A DNA stretch of 64,000 nt, taken from an uncultured Clostridia bacterium (GTDB taxonomy: Bacteria; Bacillota; Clostridia; Oscillospirales; Ruminococcaceae). The position numbers were made by a program, and so were the translations under genes. Location: positions 1-64,000 of the forward strand of contig CANQUM010000007.1 of the NCBI GenBank assembly GCA_947627045.1. The letters are read 5' to 3'. The notes under the pieces are model-generated. The model was not told where the DNA came from, searched no databases, and was given only the letters and a program-made list of their open reading frames with translations. Below, piece by piece: positions 52,418 through 61,879 of this stretch (position 1 is its first letter; each line of letters begins with the position of its first letter).

Positions 52418-53644
52418 ATGAGCAAGTATGTAATTATCGGAAACTCGGCAGGAGCTATCGGCTGTGTTGAGGGAATAAGAAGCGTTGATAAAGACGGTGA
52501 GATAACACTTATTGCGTCCGAACCACATCACACATATTCTAGACCGCTTATCTCATATCTTCTCTATGGAAAGACCGATGAGCAGAAAATGAAATATCGG
52601 CCCGACAGCTTTTACAAGGATAATAAGGTCAAAAAAATGCTGGGCAGGACGGTTATTTCAATAGATAAAAAATCTAAGAAGGTTTTGCTTTCTGACGGCA
52701 GGGAAGTGCCTTATGAAAAGCTTATGGTAGCAACGGGTTCTGTACCATTTGTTCCTCCTATGGACGGTCTTGACAAGGTAAAGAAAAAATTCAGCTTTAT
52801 GACTCTTGACGACGCTCATAAGCTGGAAAAGGCAATTACACCGCAGAGTAAGGTACTCATTGTCGGAGCTGGATTGATTGGATTAAAGTGTGCAGAGGGA
52901 ATTAACGACAAGGTAGAAAGTATTACAGTTGTTGATTTGGCAGACCGAATTCTTCCGTCTATACTTGATTCTGACGGTTCGGCTGTTGTCCGTGAGCATA
53001 TTGAATCAAAGGGTGTTAAATTCTATTTAAGCGACAGTGTAAATTCATTTGAGAAAAACAAAGCAACGCTTGTCAGCGGAGCTGAGATAGATTTTGATAT
53101 ATTGGTGCTTGCGGTCGGAGTTCGTCCGTGCGTTTCGCTTATTGCCGATATTGGCGGCAATGTGAACAGGGGAATAGTTACAGATGATAAGTGCAGAACA
53201 TCAATAAAGGATATTTACGCAGCAGGCGACTGTACAGAATCGCATGATGTTTCAAGCAATACGAATAAGGTTATGGCATTGCTGCCTAACGCATATATGC
53301 AGGGTGAGACTGCAGGTATAAATATGGCAGGCGGAGACGCCGCTTATGATAATGCTATACCAATGAATGCAATTGGCTTCTTTGGTCTTCACATAATCAC
53401 AGCAGGAACTTATGAAGGCGATTGTTATGTCAGCCGTGAGGGAGAAAGCTATAAAAAACTATTTTACAAATCAAACAGGCTTAAAGGTTACATAATGATA
53501 GGTGATGTCAAGAGAGCAGGAATTTATACTAGTCTTATCAAGAAGCGTATTCCGCTCAGCTCTATTGACTTTGACTTGATAAAAGAAAAGCCGCAGCTTA
53601 TGGCATTTTCAAGAAAAAGCAGAAATGAATTTTTAGCAAAGTAA
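52418..53644 (+). CDS. NAD(P)/FAD-dependent oxidoreductase of glutamate synthase
   Basis: 408 residues. N-terminal IIGNSAGAIGC FAD loop (GNSAG), central GAGLIGLKCAEG NAD loop, ATGSVP and YAAGDCTES, as in nitrite-reductase/NADH-oxidase-type two-dinucleotide flavoproteins. Expected to take electrons from NAD(P)H or pass them via the ferredoxin subunit. Same operon, 12-base gap. Confidence 0.88.
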   Translation: MSKYVIIGNSAGAIGCVEGIRSVDKDGEITLIASEPHHTYSRPLISYLLYGKTDEQKMKYRPDSFYKDNKVKKMLGRTVISIDKKSKKVLLSDGREVPYEKLMVATGSVPFVPPMDGLDKVKKKFSFMTLDDAHKLEKAITPQSKVLIVGAGLIGLKCAEGINDKVESITVVDLADRILPSILDSDGSAVVREHIESKGVKFYLSDSVNSFEKNKATLVSGAEIDFDILVLAVGVRPCVSLIADIGGNVNRGIVTDDKCRTSIKDIYAAGDCTESHDVSSNTNKVMALLPNAYMQGETAGINMAGGDAAYDNAIPMNAIGFFGLHIITAGTYEGDCYVSREGESYKKLFYKSNRLKGYIMIGDVKRAGIYTSLIKKRIPLSSIDFDLIKEKPQLMAFSRKSRNEFLAK

Positions 53645-53682
53645 TTGAAAGGGGGAGGCTCCCGATTGGGGCGAAATAACTT

Positions 53683-54405
53683 ATGAATATTACGGCAGGG
53701 GATATGCATTTTCAGCTTCTTAATAAAAAGCTGAAGGCTTGCAAGGATAAAACAATTACGATAGATAAATGCTTAGGTCAGAGATATATCGGAGCGGGAC
53801 GCTCGAGCGGAAATATTGTGATAAATGGAACACCGGGAAATGCACTTGGGGCTTATCTTGACGGAAGCAATATCACTGTAAACGGAAGTGCTCAGGACGC
53901 AACCGGCGATACAATGAATGACGGCACAATAACTATCAACGGTTCATCCGGAGACGCAACAGGATACGCTATGAGAGGCGGAAAGATCTATGTTCGAGAC
54001 GATGCAGGCTACAGAGCAGGCATACATATGAAGTCATATATGAACAAGATACCGGTGCTTGTAATTGGCGGAAAGGCAGGCAGCTTTTTAGGCGAGTATC
54101 AGGCAGGAGGATATATTGTAGTACTCGGTTTAGGGTATGAAGACGAGCAGATAGTAGGTTATTTCTGCGGAACAGGAATGCACGGCGGAAAGATATTTTT
54201 AAGAACGGATAACTGTCCTGCTGATTTGCCTAAGCAGGTAAAGGCAGATGAAGCTACTAAGTCTGACCTTAAAGAAATTGACGGTTATATAAGCGAGTAC
54301 TGTAAAAAATTTGGAGTTGATAAGAAGAAGGTTATGGATCACAAATTCTATGTTTTAACTCCTGATACAAAAAATCCATATAAACGTCTTTACACAGCGA
54401 ATTAA
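53683..54405 (+). CDS. Glutamate synthase GXGXG-domain subunit
   Basis: 240 residues of the right-handed beta helix of the GltB C-terminus: IGAGRSSGNIVINGTPGNAL, NDGTITINGSSGDATGYAMR, GGKAGSFLGEYQAGG and GMHGGKIFLR. Structural domain that joins the amidotransferase and synthase sites. Completes the five-gene split enzyme. Ribosome site is weak (GGGGCG). Confidence 0.92.
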   Translation: MNITAGDMHFQLLNKKLKACKDKTITIDKCLGQRYIGAGRSSGNIVINGTPGNALGAYLDGSNITVNGSAQDATGDTMNDGTITINGSSGDATGYAMRGGKIYVRDDAGYRAGIHMKSYMNKIPVLVIGGKAGSFLGEYQAGGYIVVLGLGYEDEQIVGYFCGTGMHGGKIFLRTDNCPADLPKQVKADEATKSDLKEIDGYISEYCKKFGVDKKKVMDHKFYVLTPDTKNPYKRLYTAN

Positions 54406-54420
54406 ATAATGTATAATTTT

Positions 54421-54460
54421 AAGGAATAGTTCAGCAATTTGCTGTTTTATTCCTTAATTT
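54421..54460. terminator. Terminator after glutamate synthase operon
   Basis: AAGGAATA/TATTCCTT outer stem with an inner CAGCA/TGCTG stem and T-rich tail, 16 bases after the stop. Confidence 0.75.
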
Positions 54461-54534
54461 ATGTAAAGGTATTGTATAACACCATAAAATAAATTTAATT
54501 ATCAGGTCATTATATTCCGATAGGAGGATTAAAA

Positions 54535-55851
54535 ATGAAATATACCGAGAGAGATGTTTTGCAGTTTATTGAAGAAAATGACGTCAGATTTGTAAAGCTG
54601 GTATTTTCGGATATGTTCGGAAATCAGAAAAATATATCTATAAACAGCTGTGAACTCAGACGTGCTTTTGCGGACGGAATAAGATTTGATGCTTCTCATA
54701 TTGAGGGCTTTATGAACTTTAACCGTTCTGACCTTCTTTTGTTCCCAGATCCTGATACGCTTGCAATGCTGCCATGGAGACCTCAGCACGGAGGAGTTGC
54801 AAGGCTTTACTGTGATATAAAGAATATTGACGGAAGCGAGTTCGGCGGCGATGCAAGGGCTATTCTTAGAAATGCTGTTGACAAGGCTAAAAGTCTTGGT
54901 TACACTTTCAAATTCGGAACATCTTGCGAGTTTTATCTGTTCAAGTGCGATGACGACGGAAACCCAACAATGATACCGAATGACAATGCAGGATATCTTG
55001 ACGCTTCTCCTATCGACAAAGGGGAAAATGTACGCCGAGAAATTTGCCTTACTCTTGAGCAGATGGATATAATACCTGAATCTTCAAGGCACGAAAGCGG
55101 ACCGGGACAGAATGAGGTTTACTTTAAATACAGCGATCCTTTGAATGCGGCAGATAATTTACAGACCTTTCAGTCGGTCGTAAAAAATATGGCAGATAAA
55201 AACGGCTTATATGCATCATTTATGCCGAAGCCTATCAATGATAAAAGCGGAAACGGACTTCACTTTGGCATTTCTATGTCTAAAAACGGAAAGGAGCTTT
55301 TCGAGAATTTTTCTGATAAAGGCGGCGGCTTGGGAAGCAGTGCTGTGGCAGGTATTCTTAACAGAGTTGCAGATATGACGGTATTTTTAAATCCAACTGT
55401 AAACAGCTTTAAGAGGTTCGGCGAGTATCTTGCACCGAAATATATAACTTGGTCGCATCAAAACCATGCCCAGCTTATTCTGGTTCCAATGGACAAGGAT
55501 AATACTGCCCGTGTAATTCTGCGTTCTCCCGATTGCGCCTGCAATCCGTATCTTGCAATTGCTTTGCTTATTTATGCGTGTCTTGACGGCGTTGAGCATA
55601 ATGAGAAGCTGTGCAGTTCGGTCAATATAAATTTAAGCTGTGCAGATGAAAGTGAGTTAAAGGGAATAAGTACCCTTCCTTCAAATCTGAACGAAGCGGT
55701 CGATCTGGCACAAAACAGCAAGTTTTTATACACCTATATGCCAAAGGAAATTGTCGATTTCTTTCTGAAATCAAAAAAACAGCAGTATGAAAATTACAAT
55801 AAAACAGATGACAAAGACGCCTTCGAGAGAGTTTATTTTCTAACCATTTAG
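54535..55851 (+). CDS. glnA: Glutamine synthetase type I
   Basis: 438 residues, short GSI-alpha length without the adenylylation segment. Motifs: VFSDMFGNQKNISI, SCEFYLFKCDDDG, HESGPGQNEVYFKY (metal site), NGLHFGISMSKNG, and NSFKRFGEYLAP (glutamate site). Second glutamine synthetase in the window beside GlnN, followed by the ANTAR gene. SD TAGGAGG. Confidence 0.94.
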   Translation: MKYTERDVLQFIEENDVRFVKLVFSDMFGNQKNISINSCELRRAFADGIRFDASHIEGFMNFNRSDLLLFPDPDTLAMLPWRPQHGGVARLYCDIKNIDGSEFGGDARAILRNAVDKAKSLGYTFKFGTSCEFYLFKCDDDGNPTMIPNDNAGYLDASPIDKGENVRREICLTLEQMDIIPESSRHESGPGQNEVYFKYSDPLNAADNLQTFQSVVKNMADKNGLYASFMPKPINDKSGNGLHFGISMSKNGKELFENFSDKGGGLGSSAVAGILNRVADMTVFLNPTVNSFKRFGEYLAPKYITWSHQNHAQLILVPMDKDNTARVILRSPDCACNPYLAIALLIYACLDGVEHNEKLCSSVNINLSCADESELKGISTLPSNLNEAVDLAQNSKFLYTYMPKEIVDFFLKSKKQQYENYNKTDDKDAFERVYFLTI

Positions 55852-55995
55852 ATGTAATGGTGATGTTGTTTTTGATTTGCTTTTTGATGTTGTATAATTG
55901 ACGCTTTGTAAAACGGCAAGCAAAAATCGTCAAAAGGTAAGAGATTAAGAAAACAAATAATTGTTAATTATAAAACGAATGGGAGGTGAAACAGA

Positions 55996-56565
55996 TTGGA
56001 TAGTATTCTTATAGTATCTTCTAATGATAAGGCGACGTCGCTTATTGCGTCAATGTTCAAAGGGAATTCAACGCCGAGAATTACTATTTCAAAAAGCTCT
56101 TCTGAGGCAAAAAGACTTCTGTCAAATTCAGAATTTGATTTAACAGTGATAAACGCTCCTCTGAAAGATGAATACGGTCATAACTTAGCTGAGATATGCG
56201 TTGACTCGACAAATTCAAGCTGTCTTATGATAGTTAAAAGCGAACATTTTGAAAGTGTAAGTCAATCTGTTGAGCCTATTGGAGTTATGACTGTACAAAA
56301 GCCCATAAACAAGGCTTTATTTATACAAGCGATAAGATTTATTAATGCGTCAAGGAATCGGCTTTCGGGACTTAGGCTGGAGAATCAGAAACTTCACAAC
56401 AGAATCGAAGAGATGAAACTGGTAAACAGAGCGAAATTTGTGCTTATGCAGTATCTTGGATTTGATGAGAACCGTGCTCATAAGTATTTGGAGAAGCAGG
56501 CAATGGATAAAAGAATAACAAAGCGTGAGGTTGCTATTGAAATTATAAAAATTTATGAAAATTAA
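55996..56565 (+). CDS. ANTAR-domain response-regulator-like antiterminator
   Basis: 189 residues, TTG start after GGGAGGTG. Residues 1-115 resemble a receiver domain, but the acidic pocket is poor (ILIVSSNDKATSL; no clear phospho-Asp), suggesting a pseudo-receiver. Residues 120-185 are a coiled coil and ANTAR three-helix RNA-binding domain (RAKFVLMQYLGFDENRAHKYLEKQAMDKRITKREVA, in parts). Such proteins bind hexaloop hairpins to block terminators. No partner histidine kinase is seen. Likely acts on the glnN and amt leaders. Confidence 0.85.
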   Translation: MDSILIVSSNDKATSLIASMFKGNSTPRITISKSSSEAKRLLSNSEFDLTVINAPLKDEYGHNLAEICVDSTNSSCLMIVKSEHFESVSQSVEPIGVMTVQKPINKALFIQAIRFINASRNRLSGLRLENQKLHNRIEEMKLVNRAKFVLMQYLGFDENRAHKYLEKQAMDKRITKREVAIEIIKIYEN

Positions 56566-56570
56566 TATTT

Positions 56571-56598
56571 TTGACATAGACAAAATATTTATTATAGT
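56571..56598 (+). promoter_or_regulatory. Promoter of carA-carB/dapF-dapL
   Basis: TTGACA and TATAGT with 16-base spacing, 62 bases before carA. The short leader holds AACTAAA..TTTAGTT plus a T run near 56616-56636, a possible small attenuator; no PyrR-type structure is obvious. Confidence 0.55.
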
Positions 56599-56659
56599 GT
56601 ATACTTAATTAGATAACTAAAAAAAGTTTAGTTTTTATGCAGTGAATGGGAGGATTAAG

Positions 56660-57742
56660 ATGCAGAAAGCGTATCTGATGTTAGAAAACGGAACAATTTT
56701 CGAGGGTAAAAGCTTTGGGCAGACCGGTGAAACTGTTGGGGAAATTGTTTTCACAACGGCGATGACAGGCTATTTGGAAACTTTGACCGACCCAAGCTAT
56801 TATGGACAGATTGTTGTTCAGACTTTTCCTTTGATTGGTAATTATGGCGTTATTCCTTCTGATTTTGAAAGCTCGCACCCACATGTTAAGGGTTATATTG
56901 TTAGAGATTGGTGTCAAGAGCCCAGCAACTTTCGTTGTGAGGGTGATCTTGACACTTTTTTAAAGCAGGAAGGAATTATAGGGCTTTACGGGATAGATAC
57001 AAGAGCCCTGACGAAAATAGTACGAGAATCGGGAGTTATGAATGGTAAGATTTTTATGGAAGGTACAACAGATTTCGGGCTGACAGAGTTAAAGAACTAT
57101 AAGATAGTAGACGCTGTAAAGAACACAACTTGCAATAGCGAAGTTACATATAAGCCGGAGGGAGAAGTCAAGAAAAGAATATGTCTTCTTGACTTGGGAG
57201 CTAAAGCGAATATCTGCCGTGAACTTGTAAAGCGTGGCTGCGAGGTAACGGTTATGCCTGCATTTACAAAGGCAGAGAGGATATTTGAGCTTGACCCTGA
57301 CGGAGTTATGCTTTCAAACGGACCGGGAGATCCTGCTGAAAATGTAGACATAATTGAAGAGATAAAGAAAATCTGCGATAGAAAAATACCGATTTTTGGA
57401 ATTTGTTTAGGACATCAGCTTTTGGCATTATCACAGGGAGCAAGGACAGAAAAGCTCAAATACGGTCATAGAGGAGCAAACCAGCCTGCTAAAGACGAGA
57501 AAACAGGCAGAGTCTATATAACAAGTCAGAACCACGGATATGCAGTTGTTAATGATAGTCTGGGAGAAAATGCAACGCTCAGCTTTACAAATGCTAACGA
57601 TGGAACCTGCGAGGGTGTGGACTATAAAAATATGCCTGCGTTCTCGGTACAATTCCACCCGGAGGCTTGCGGAGGACCGCTTGACACAGGATTTTTGTTC
57701 GACAGGTTTATGAGGCTTATTGAGACAGGAAATCTGGATTAG
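56660..57742 (+). CDS. carA: Carbamoyl-phosphate synthase small subunit
   Basis: 360 residues from ATG 56660 (GGGAGG upstream). N-terminal CarA domain (LENGTIFEGKSFGQTGETVG, FTTAMTGYLETLTDPSY) and class I glutamine amidotransferase: PIFGICLGHQLLAL (catalytic Cys), SQNHGYAV and FHPEACGGP (His/Glu). Supplies ammonia to CarB. 57 bases before carB. Confidence 0.96.
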   Translation: MQKAYLMLENGTIFEGKSFGQTGETVGEIVFTTAMTGYLETLTDPSYYGQIVVQTFPLIGNYGVIPSDFESSHPHVKGYIVRDWCQEPSNFRCEGDLDTFLKQEGIIGLYGIDTRALTKIVRESGVMNGKIFMEGTTDFGLTELKNYKIVDAVKNTTCNSEVTYKPEGEVKKRICLLDLGAKANICRELVKRGCEVTVMPAFTKAERIFELDPDGVMLSNGPGDPAENVDIIEEIKKICDRKIPIFGICLGHQLLALSQGARTEKLKYGHRGANQPAKDEKTGRVYITSQNHGYAVVNDSLGENATLSFTNANDGTCEGVDYKNMPAFSVQFHPEACGGPLDTGFLFDRFMRLIETGNLD

Positions 57743-57799
57743 AAATAGTTTATAAGAACACAGTAAATAAAATCTTATAATTGAGAAAGGAAAATTTCT

Positions 57800-60700
57800 A
57801 TGCCTTTAAATAAAGATATAAAGAGAGTTCTGGTAATCGGTTCGGGTCCTATAGTTATCGGTCAGGCGGCTGAATTTGACTATGCAGGAACTCAGGCGTG
57901 CCGTGCATTAAAAGAGGAGGGTCTTGAAGTTATACTTATAAATTCAAACCCTGCAACGATAATGACAGATAAAGCAATGGCTGATAAGATTTACATAGAA
58001 CCGCTGACGCTTGAAACTGTAAAGAGGGTAATAAAGAAGGAAAGACCTGACAGTGTTCTTTCAACTCTGGGAGGACAGACGGGGCTTACATTATCAATGG
58101 AGCTTGCTAAAGAGGGATTTTTGGATAAATATAATGTAAAACTCTTAGGTGCAGACCCGGAGACTATTGACAAGGCTGAGGACAGACAGATGTTCAAGGA
58201 CACAATGGAGTCTATTGGTCAGCCGTGTATACCGTCTAAGGTGGTAAATACAGTCGAGGACGCTGTTGCCTTTGCAAATGAGGAGGGGATAGGCTATCCT
58301 CTTATAATCCGTCCTGCATTCACGCTTGGCGGAACAGGCGGAGGAATTGTAAATAATGAAGAAGAGCTTATTGATATAGCAAGAAACGGACTTTATCTCT
58401 CGCCGATAACGCAGGTTTTGGTTGAAAAGTGTATAGCCGGCTGGAAAGAGATAGAGTTTGAGGTTATGCGTGATAAAGAGGGAAATGTTATAACCGTCTG
58501 CTCAATGGAAAACTTTGACCCTGTAGGAGTACATACCGGAGATTCGATAGTTATTGCACCAACTGTTACTCTTGCTGATAAGGAGTATCAGATGCTGCGT
58601 TCGGCAGCTTTGAAAATAATAGACGCTCTAAAGGTAGAGGGCGGATGTAACTGTCAGTTTGCATTAAATCCTGATACTTTTGAATATGCAGTTATCGAGG
58701 TTAATCCGAGAGTATCACGTTCTTCGGCTCTTGCTTCAAAAGCGACAGGTTATCCGATAGCTAAGGTTGCTGCTAAAATAGCTATAGGTTACACTCTTGC
58801 TGAAATTAAAAACGCAGTTACAGGAAAGACATATGCTTGTTTTGAGCCTGCGCTTGACTATGTTGTAGTTAAGCTGCCTAAATGGCCTTTTGATAAGTTT
58901 GTGTATGCTAAGAGAACTCTCGGCACTCAGATGAAGGCAACAGGAGAGGTAATGGCTATCGGCACTACTTTTGAGCAGGCTATTATGAAGGCTGTAAGAG
59001 GTGCTGAAATAGGACTGAGCTCGCTTTTGTCAGAAAAGCATATTCAAATGAGCGATGAAAAGATTAGAGAGAAGATACACAGCTGTGATGATGAGAGGCT
59101 GTTCGTTGTATATGAGGCAATGAGAAGGGGAGTTTCGGTTGATGAAATTCATGAAATAACAAAGATAGATAAGTGGTTTTTAAATAAGCTGTATAAACTT
59201 ATAGATGTCGAAAAGGAACTCAGAAAAGGTGTTTTGACAAACGAGCTTTATTTAAGAGCAAAGAAGCTGGGGTATCTTGACAAGGTAATAGAAGAAATAT
59301 CAGGCTGTAAGATTCAAGAGAAAAAGTATGCTTCATTTAAAATGGTTGATACTTGTGCTGCTGAATTTGCCGCACAGACTCCGTATTTCTATTCGACCTT
59401 CGACGAGGACGACGAAGCAGAGCAGTTTATAAACTCAGCTAAAGAGGGAGACAGAAAAACCGTTATAGTTTTCGGCTCCGGACCTATAAGGATAGGTCAG
59501 GGAATTGAGTTTGACTATGCGTCTGTTCAGTGTGTATGGGCGCTAAAGAGGCAGGGCTTTGATGTTGTTATCGTAAACAACAATCCTGAAACAGTTTCAA
59601 CTGACTTTGATACGGCTGACAGGCTTTACTTTGAGCCTTTGACAAATGAAGATGTAATGAACATCATCAATGTAGAAAAGCCATACGGTGTAGTTGTAGC
59701 ATTCGGCGGTCAGACGGCTATCAAGCTGACAAAGCATATGGCTAAAAACGGTGTTAATATTTTGGGAACTCCGCCTGACAGCATTGATGCTGCTGAGGAC
59801 AGAGAGCGTTTTGACGAGCTTTTAGAGGAACATAAGATAAAGCGTCCTCAGGGATTTACCGTTATGACTACAAAGGAAGCTTTAGAGGTTGCTAACAGAA
59901 TACATTATCCTGTTCTTATGAGACCGTCTTATGTTTTGGGCGGGCAGAATATGATAATAGCCTTCAATGACGACGATATAAAAGAATATATGGCGATAAT
60001 TCTTGCACAGGAGATAGAAAATCCGATACTTATTGATAAATACCTAATGGGACCTGAGATAGAGGTCGACGCTATATGCGACGGCGAGGAAATTCTTATT
60101 CCGGGAATTATGGAGCATATAGAGAGAGCAGGTGTTCACTCGGGAGACTCTATTGCAGTTTACCCTGCGTGGAATGTTTCCGACAAGCTGATGGACAGAA
60201 TTGTTGACTGCTCTAAAAAGCTGGCGGTATCACTTAAAACAAAGGGTCTTGTAAATATTCAGTATCTCATTTATCATGACGAGCTTTATGTAATCGAGGT
60301 AAACCCACGTTCGTCGAGAACTATACCGTATATCTCAAAGGTTACGGGTGTGCCTATGGTTGAGCTTGCTACAAGGGCTATGCTGGGTGAAAAGCTGAGC
60401 AATATGGGTTATGGAACGGGACTTTATCCGAACTCTCCGTATATTGCGGTCAAGGTTCCTGTGTTCAGCTTTGAAAAGCTTATTGACGTTGACAACCATT
60501 TAGGTCCTGAGATGAAGTCTACAGGTGAGGTTCTGGCAGTTGCTAACACTCTTGAGGAATCGCTCTATAAGGGACTTATAGCGGCAGGTTATACACTTGA
60601 GAAAGAGGGCGGAGTATTTATAACTGTAAGGGATTCAGATAAGCCGGAAATTGCTGAGACTGCAAAGGCTTTTCAGGATCTGGGCTTTGAGATTTACGCT

Positions 60701-61852
60701 ACAAGGGGAACGGCTAAAACCTTAGAACAAAACGGCATAAAGGCTATAGTTGTAGACAAGATTCACGAGGGTGAGAACAACACCTTGAAACTTATTGAGA
60801 GCGGTAAAATACACTATGTTATTTCTACCTCCTCAAAGGGAAGAAACCCGGAGCGAGACAGCGTTAAGATAAGAAGAAAAACAGTTGACAGGAACATTCC
60901 GTGTCTGACATCTATTGATACGGCAAACGCTATTGCGTCCAGCTTAAAGAGTAAGTATTCAGAATTATCCACCGAGCTTGTTGACATAAACAATATGAGA
61001 AAAGAAAAACAAAAGCTGGAATTTTCCAAGATGCACGGCTGCGGAAACGACTATATATATTTCAACTGCTTTGACCAGCGGCTTGACAATCCTGAGGGAT
61101 TGAGCATACGCTTATCAGACAGACATTTCGGAATCGGCGGAGACGGAGTTATACTTATAAGGCGGTCAAAGGTTGCAGACGCAAAGATGCGAATGTTCAA
61201 TTTAGACGGTTCTGAGGGCAAGATGTGCGGAAACGGAATTCGCTGTGTTGCGAAGTTTATGAGGGATAACGGTCTTGTTGACAAGGACGAGATGGATATT
61301 GAAACTTTAAGCGGAATAATCCATGTTGAGCTTCAAAGGCATTACGGCGAAGTTGTTGGCGCAAAGGTAACAATGGGCAAGGCAGAACTTGATCCAAAGA
61401 AAATACCTGTTGCTTTAAGCGGCGACAGCATTATTGACAGAACGGTGAATATAGGCGGTAATGACTATAACATTACCTGTATTTCTATGGGAAATCCTCA
61501 CTGCGTAACATTTGTAAATAATGTAGATACATTCCCGCTTGAGGAAGTAGGAGCTAAGTTTGAAAGAAATGAAATTTTCCCTGAAAGAGTAAACGCAGAG
61601 TTTATTCAAGTTATTGACAAGAAAACTCTAAAGATGAGAGTGTGGGAAAGAGGTTCCGGCGAGACATGGGCTTGCGGAACTGGTGCTTGTGCGGCTGCTG
61701 TTGCGGCTGTTTTAAACGGATACTGCGAGAGAAATACTGATATTACAGTTAAGCTGCGCGGCGGAGATCTGATAATCAGATATACAGATGACGGAACAGT
61801 TTATATGACAGGCGAAGCTGTAACAGTATGCACGGGAACGGTTATAATATAA
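57800..61852 (+). CDS. carB-dapF: Fusion: carbamoyl-phosphate synthase large subunit + diaminopimelate epimerase
   Basis: 1350 residues in one frame. Residues 1-1065 are a full CarB: KRVLVIGSGPIVIGQAAEFD, both ATP-grasp halves (IRPAFTLGGTGGG and MRPSYVLGGQNM), and the MGS-like allosteric domain (FITVRDSDKP region to about 1060). After a charged linker, residues 1074-1350 are complete DapF: KMHGCGNDYIYFNC, GGDGVILI, GKMCGNGIRC (first catalytic Cys), GNPHCV, ERGSGETWACGTGACA (second Cys). No ribosome site or good start is visible at the joint (an ATG at 60995 lacks SD). The usual CarB ends near 1070 residues, so the fusion adds a whole enzyme of lysine/DAP synthesis. Confidence 0.94.
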   Translation: MPLNKDIKRVLVIGSGPIVIGQAAEFDYAGTQACRALKEEGLEVILINSNPATIMTDKAMADKIYIEPLTLETVKRVIKKERPDSVLSTLGGQTGLTLSMELAKEGFLDKYNVKLLGADPETIDKAEDRQMFKDTMESIGQPCIPSKVVNTVEDAVAFANEEGIGYPLIIRPAFTLGGTGGGIVNNEEELIDIARNGLYLSPITQVLVEKCIAGWKEIEFEVMRDKEGNVITVCSMENFDPVGVHTGDSIVIAPTVTLADKEYQMLRSAALKIIDALKVEGGCNCQFALNPDTFEYAVIEVNPRVSRSSALASKATGYPIAKVAAKIAIGYTLAEIKNAVTGKTYACFEPALDYVVVKLPKWPFDKFVYAKRTLGTQMKATGEVMAIGTTFEQAIMKAVRGAEIGLSSLLSEKHIQMSDEKIREKIHSCDDERLFVVYEAMRRGVSVDEIHEITKIDKWFLNKLYKLIDVEKELRKGVLTNELYLRAKKLGYLDKVIEEISGCKIQEKKYASFKMVDTCAAEFAAQTPYFYSTFDEDDEAEQFINSAKEGDRKTVIVFGSGPIRIGQGIEFDYASVQCVWALKRQGFDVVIVNNNPETVSTDFDTADRLYFEPLTNEDVMNIINVEKPYGVVVAFGGQTAIKLTKHMAKNGVNILGTPPDSIDAAEDRERFDELLEEHKIKRPQGFTVMTTKEALEVANRIHYPVLMRPSYVLGGQNMIIAFNDDDIKEYMAIILAQEIENPILIDKYLMGPEIEVDAICDGEEILIPGIMEHIERAGVHSGDSIAVYPAWNVSDKLMDRIVDCSKKLAVSLKTKGLVNIQYLIYHDELYVIEVNPRSSRTIPYISKVTGVPMVELATRAMLGEKLSNMGYGTGLYPNSPYIAVKVPVFSFEKLIDVDNHLGPEMKSTGEVLAVANTLEESLYKGLIAAGYTLEKEGGVFITVRDSDKPEIAETAKAFQDLGFEIYATRGTAKTLEQNGIKAIVVDKIHEGENNTLKLIESGKIHYVISTSSKGRNPERDSVKIRRKTVDRNIPCLTSIDTANAIASSLKSKYSELSTELVDINNMRKEKQKLEFSKMHGCGNDYIYFNCFDQRLDNPEGLSIRLSDRHFGIGGDGVILIRRSKVADAKMRMFNLDGSEGKMCGNGIRCVAKFMRDNGLVDKDEMDIETLSGIIHVELQRHYGEVVGAKVTMGKAELDPKKIPVALSGDSIIDRTVNIGGNDYNITCISMGNPHCVTFVNNVDTFPLEEVGAKFERNEIFPERVNAEFIQVIDKKTLKMRVWERGSGETWACGTGACAAAVAAVLNGYCERNTDITVKLRGGDLIIRYTDDGTVYMTGEAVTVCTGTVII

Positions 61853-61879
61853 AAATTAATAGAAAGGGAAATATATAAA

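Noticed and set aside
60995-61852. Separate dapF gene starting inside carB
   Set aside because: The frame is continuous with carB, and the only nearby ATG has no ribosome site; internal initiation cannot be fully excluded but is not supported.
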